Of a stretch of DNA of 15,663 bases, positions 13,384-15,663 are shown piece after piece. The translations under genes were made by a program, and so were the position numbers. Below the pieces are notes generated by a model. It saw only the letters and a list, made by a program, of their open reading frames with translations, was not told the origin of the DNA and searched no databases. Positions within the stretch are counted from its first letter, which is position 1. Every line of letters begins with the position of its first letter. The stretch comes from an uncultured Bacillus sp. (lineage in GTDB: Bacteria; Bacillota; Bacilli; Bacillales; Cytobacillaceae), in the NCBI GenBank assembly GCA_937894355.1, contig CALCRD010000455.1:1-15663 (forward strand). Direction: 5' to 3'.

Positions 13384-15498
13384 TTACGATGCCGAAACTT
13401 TTTGATCCTCGCCGCAGACTGCTTTTTCTAGCAATTCGGCCACATCATAAGTTTTTACGGTCTCTTCTACTTCTTTGGCTTTTGTCCCATCAGATAACAT
13501 CGTTAAACAATATGGACAGCCTGACGAAATAACCGTCGGATTGCAGGCTAGCGCTTGTTCGGTTCTCTCAACATTAATCCGCGAACCGGTTTCCTCTTCC
13601 ATCCACATTAATCCGCCACCAGCACCACAACACATACCCGTTTCGCGATTTCGTTCCATTTCAATCAACTTCACTCCGGAAATTGACTTCAGAATTTCCC
13701 GCGGTGGATCATAGACTTCGTTATAACGACCAAGGTAACAAGAGTCATGGAAGGTAATCGTTTCATTTACCGGATATTTAGGTTTGAGTTTGCCTTCTTT
13801 AACCAGACCAGCCAGAACCTCGGTATGATGGAACACTTCTGCTTCCAGACCAAAATCGCCATATTCATTTTTAAAAGTGTTATAAGCATGCGGATCAATC
13901 GTCACGATTTTCTTAACATCGTTCTTTTCAAACTCAGCGATATTATTTGAAGCCAACTCTTGGAATAAGAATTCATTTCCGAGACGACGTGGTGTGTCCC
14001 CGGAGTTCTTTTCCTTATTACCGAGAATCGCAAATTTCACTCCGGCTTCATTCATCAGCTTGGCAAAGGATAAAGCAATCTTTTGACTGCGATTATCAAA
14101 TGAACCCATCGAGCCCACCCAGAATAAATATTCAAACTCCTCGCCAGCCTTTTTCATATCCTTAACCGTTGGAATCGTTACATCCACGCGAGCCTCGCGC
14201 CAGTTTTCCTTTTCCTTACGATTTAAGCCCCATGGATTTCCTTGGCGCTCAATATTGGTCATGGCACGCTGAGCATCGGCATCCAATTTCCCTTCGGTTA
14301 ACACCAGATAGCGACGCAGGTCGATAATTTTTTCAACATGCTCATTCATAACCGGACATTGGTCCTCACAGTTACGACAAGTAGTACAGGCCCAAATCTC
14401 TTCCTCGGTAATCACTTCACCAATTAAACTTGGTGCATATGTATGCGTAGCCGCTGCTTCCTCAACACCTTTACCTGCTGAAGCTTGCGCCAAACGATTT
14501 CCCTTCGTTTTGGAAAAAGCAAAAGTCGGTACCCACGGTTGCTTAGAAGTTACCGCTGCCCCGTGATTCGTCAAATGGTCACGCAGCTTCAGGATTAAAT
14601 CCATTGGTGACAACATTTTTCCCGTAACTGATGCCGGACACATACTCGTACAGCGTCCACACTCCACACAAGCATACAAATCAACCAGCTGTAGCTGCGT
14701 AAAATCCTCAATTTTCCCAACACCAAATGATTCCTGTGACTCATCCTCAAAATCAATCTTCTTAAGCTTCCCTGGCTTCTCCAACCGATTTAAATACACA
14801 TTGGCCGGACCAGCAAGTAAATGAGCATGCTTCGATTGTGGAACATATACCAAGAACGCCAGTAAGAATAGTAAATGGGCCCACCAAGCAATATAGAAAA
14901 CAACCGTGGCCGTTGTTTCACCTATTCCTGAAAAAATAAATCCGATAGCTGAAGCGATTGGTTCAGACGCTGAGGCCTCATGACCGTGCCAAATCATACC
15001 CATGCCATTACCTAGTAGAACAGATACCATCAGTCCGCCGATAAAAATCAGTACTAGACCATTTTTAATTCCCCGCTTTAATCGTTTAAGCTTTTCAACA
15101 TAACGACGATAAAAGGCTCCGAAAACGGCTACCATAATAATTAAGGTGACAATTTCCTGGACAAAATTAAACGCTGGATATAGAGGTCCCAGTGGTAAAT
15201 GCGACCCTGGTTTTAAGCCCTTCCAAATAAAATCCATTGCCCCAAGCTGAACGAGGATAAAACCATAAAAGAACATAACGTGAATAATTCCACTTTTCTT
15301 ATCCTTCATCAGCTTTTTCTGACCGAAGACATTAACCCAGATTTTATCAAGTCGCTCTTTAACTCGATTATCAAACTCGGATTTTTTCCCAAGCTTGATA
15401 TAGGTGATTCTTGTTTTAACTACATAAACAAATAAACTAACTGCATAAACGGTTACAAGCAGGAATGCAACTAAATTTGCCCACAATAATCCGCTCAT
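13384..15498 (-). CDS. fadF: Membrane-bound iron-sulfur oxidoreductase, probable ETF:quinone oxidoreductase
   Basis: Probably takes electrons from ETF, reduced by the acyl-CoA dehydrogenases, and passes them to menaquinone. The 704-residue product has about five membrane helices in the first 220 residues (near 7-28, 72-92, 112-131, 146-166 and 196-218), like a nitrate-reductase gamma/HdrE-type anchor. Two 4Fe-4S motifs follow: Cys277/280/283/287 and Cys371/374/377/381. The C-terminal HdrD-like part has a CCG motif with Cys587, Cys623-Cys624 and Cys661/Cys664; the first CCG repeat is degenerate, with VGSMGSFD at about 461-468. ATG 15498 is chosen with AAGGAAG as ribosome site; GTG at 15501 directly precedes it in frame. 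It is the first gene of the cluster, under an operator-overlapped promoter. The electron path is inferred from family and context. Confidence 0.92.
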   Translation of the reverse strand: MSGLLWANLVAFLLVTVYAVSLFVYVVKTRITYIKLGKKSEFDNRVKERLDKIWVNVFGQKKLMKDKKSGIIHVMFFYGFILVQLGAMDFIWKGLKPGSHLPLGPLYPAFNFVQEIVTLIIMVAVFGAFYRRYVEKLKRLKRGIKNGLVLIFIGGLMVSVLLGNGMGMIWHGHEASASEPIASAIGFIFSGIGETTATVVFYIAWWAHLLFLLAFLVYVPQSKHAHLLAGPANVYLNRLEKPGKLKKIDFEDESQESFGVGKIEDFTQLQLVDLYACVECGRCTSMCPASVTGKMLSPMDLILKLRDHLTNHGAAVTSKQPWVPTFAFSKTKGNRLAQASAGKGVEEAAATHTYAPSLIGEVITEEEIWACTTCRNCEDQCPVMNEHVEKIIDLRRYLVLTEGKLDADAQRAMTNIERQGNPWGLNRKEKENWREARVDVTIPTVKDMKKAGEEFEYLFWVGSMGSFDNRSQKIALSFAKLMNEAGVKFAILGNKEKNSGDTPRRLGNEFLFQELASNNIAEFEKNDVKKIVTIDPHAYNTFKNEYGDFGLEAEVFHHTEVLAGLVKEGKLKPKYPVNETITFHDSCYLGRYNEVYDPPREILKSISGVKLIEMERNRETGMCCGAGGGLMWMEEETGSRINVERTEQALACNPTVISSGCPYCLTMLSDGTKAKEVEETVKTYDVAELLEKAVCGEDQKVSAS

Positions 15499-15602
15499 CA
15501 CTCCTCACTTCCTTTCAGTTTTTTACTTTTTTTGTCAATCCTTGTCGTATTTTGTTAGAATATTTCGAAACAACTAAATATTCTGATAATATCCTTAATA
15601 CT

Positions 15603-15630
15603 ATTATAGAATGAACGAACGTTCAGTCAA
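15603..15630 (-). promoter_or_regulatory. fadF promoter with embedded FadR-type operator
   Basis: On the minus strand there is TTGACT at 15630-15625, a 16-base spacer, and a perfect TATAAT at 15608-15603. The 18-bp palindrome TGAnnGAACGTTCnnTCA occupies 15612-15629, overlapping the -35 and most of the spacer, so a bound repressor would block polymerase. It resembles the B. subtilis FadR box (TGAATGA...TCATTCA type). The leader from here to the start codon is about 95 bases and contains an AT-rich 8-bp dyad (15558-15565 and 15576-15583). Confidence 0.85.
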
Positions 15631-15663
15631 CAACAATTTGCTTTTCTGGCGAGATTTATTTTT

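Noticed and set aside
13021..13532. 199-codon plus-strand frame running from the repeat into fadF
   Set aside because: It joins repeat A' sequence and the antisense of the fadF 3' end, with no coherent protein features.

Overview
The window looks like a low-to-moderate-GC Bacillaceae chromosome, probably Bacillus sensu lato such as a Neobacillus- or Mesobacillus-like species. The reasons are strong AGGAGG-type ribosome sites, an RNA polymerase delta subunit with an acidic tail, the order fadF ... acdA ... rpoE, pyrG, and short palindromic repeats of the kind scattered through Bacillus intergenic DNA. All recognisable genes lie on the minus strand, so transcription runs from the right end to the left.

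In transcription order the window holds: fadF (15498-13384), a membrane iron-sulfur oxidoreductase; mmgA (12767-11580), a thiolase; mmgB/hbd (11258-10407), 3-hydroxybutyryl-CoA dehydrogenase; mmgC (10372-9236) and acdA (8919-7780), two acyl-CoA dehydrogenases; a TetR-family regulator (7449-6805); icmF (6665-3402), a fused B12-dependent isobutyryl-CoA mutase and its G-protein chaperone; two candidate small ORFs (3277-3161 and 3046-2894); rpoE (2736-2194); and pyrG (1868-264). I recall fadF, acdA, rpoE and pyrG as neighbours in Bacillus subtilis. Here the mmgABC-like genes, the regulator and icmF are mixed into that neighbourhood.

The catabolic genes form a short-chain acyl-CoA module. IcmF interconverts isobutyryl-CoA and n-butyryl-CoA. 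The acyl-CoA dehydrogenases, the hydroxyacyl-CoA dehydrogenase and the thiolase then take butyryl-CoA to acetyl-CoA. FadF probably passes the dehydrogenase electrons, via ETF, to the quinone pool. No enoyl-CoA hydratase or ETF gene is present, so both must be encoded elsewhere.

Two regulatory modules can be read directly. The pyrG leader has a promoter, a GGGC transcription start and an attenuator stem whose 5' arm contains CTCCCTT, matching the CTP-sensitive reiterative-transcription attenuation known for B. subtilis pyrG. The fadF promoter has an 18-bp FadR/TetR-like palindrome spanning the -35 to -10 interval, and a 15/18 match to it lies upstream of mmgA.

The longer gene-free gaps carry dispersed repeats. 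Three copies of a roughly 185-bp palindromic element (C) follow the stop codons of mmgA, mmgC and acdA in one orientation. Copies of a second family (A, B and an inverted A') lie 3' of pyrG and between mmgA and fadF. I see no tRNA, rRNA, CRISPR array, transposase or phage gene. The most novel material is the 640-bp icmF-rpoE gap, with two unlisted small ORFs and a 22-bp-stem hairpin; both ORFs are predictions only.
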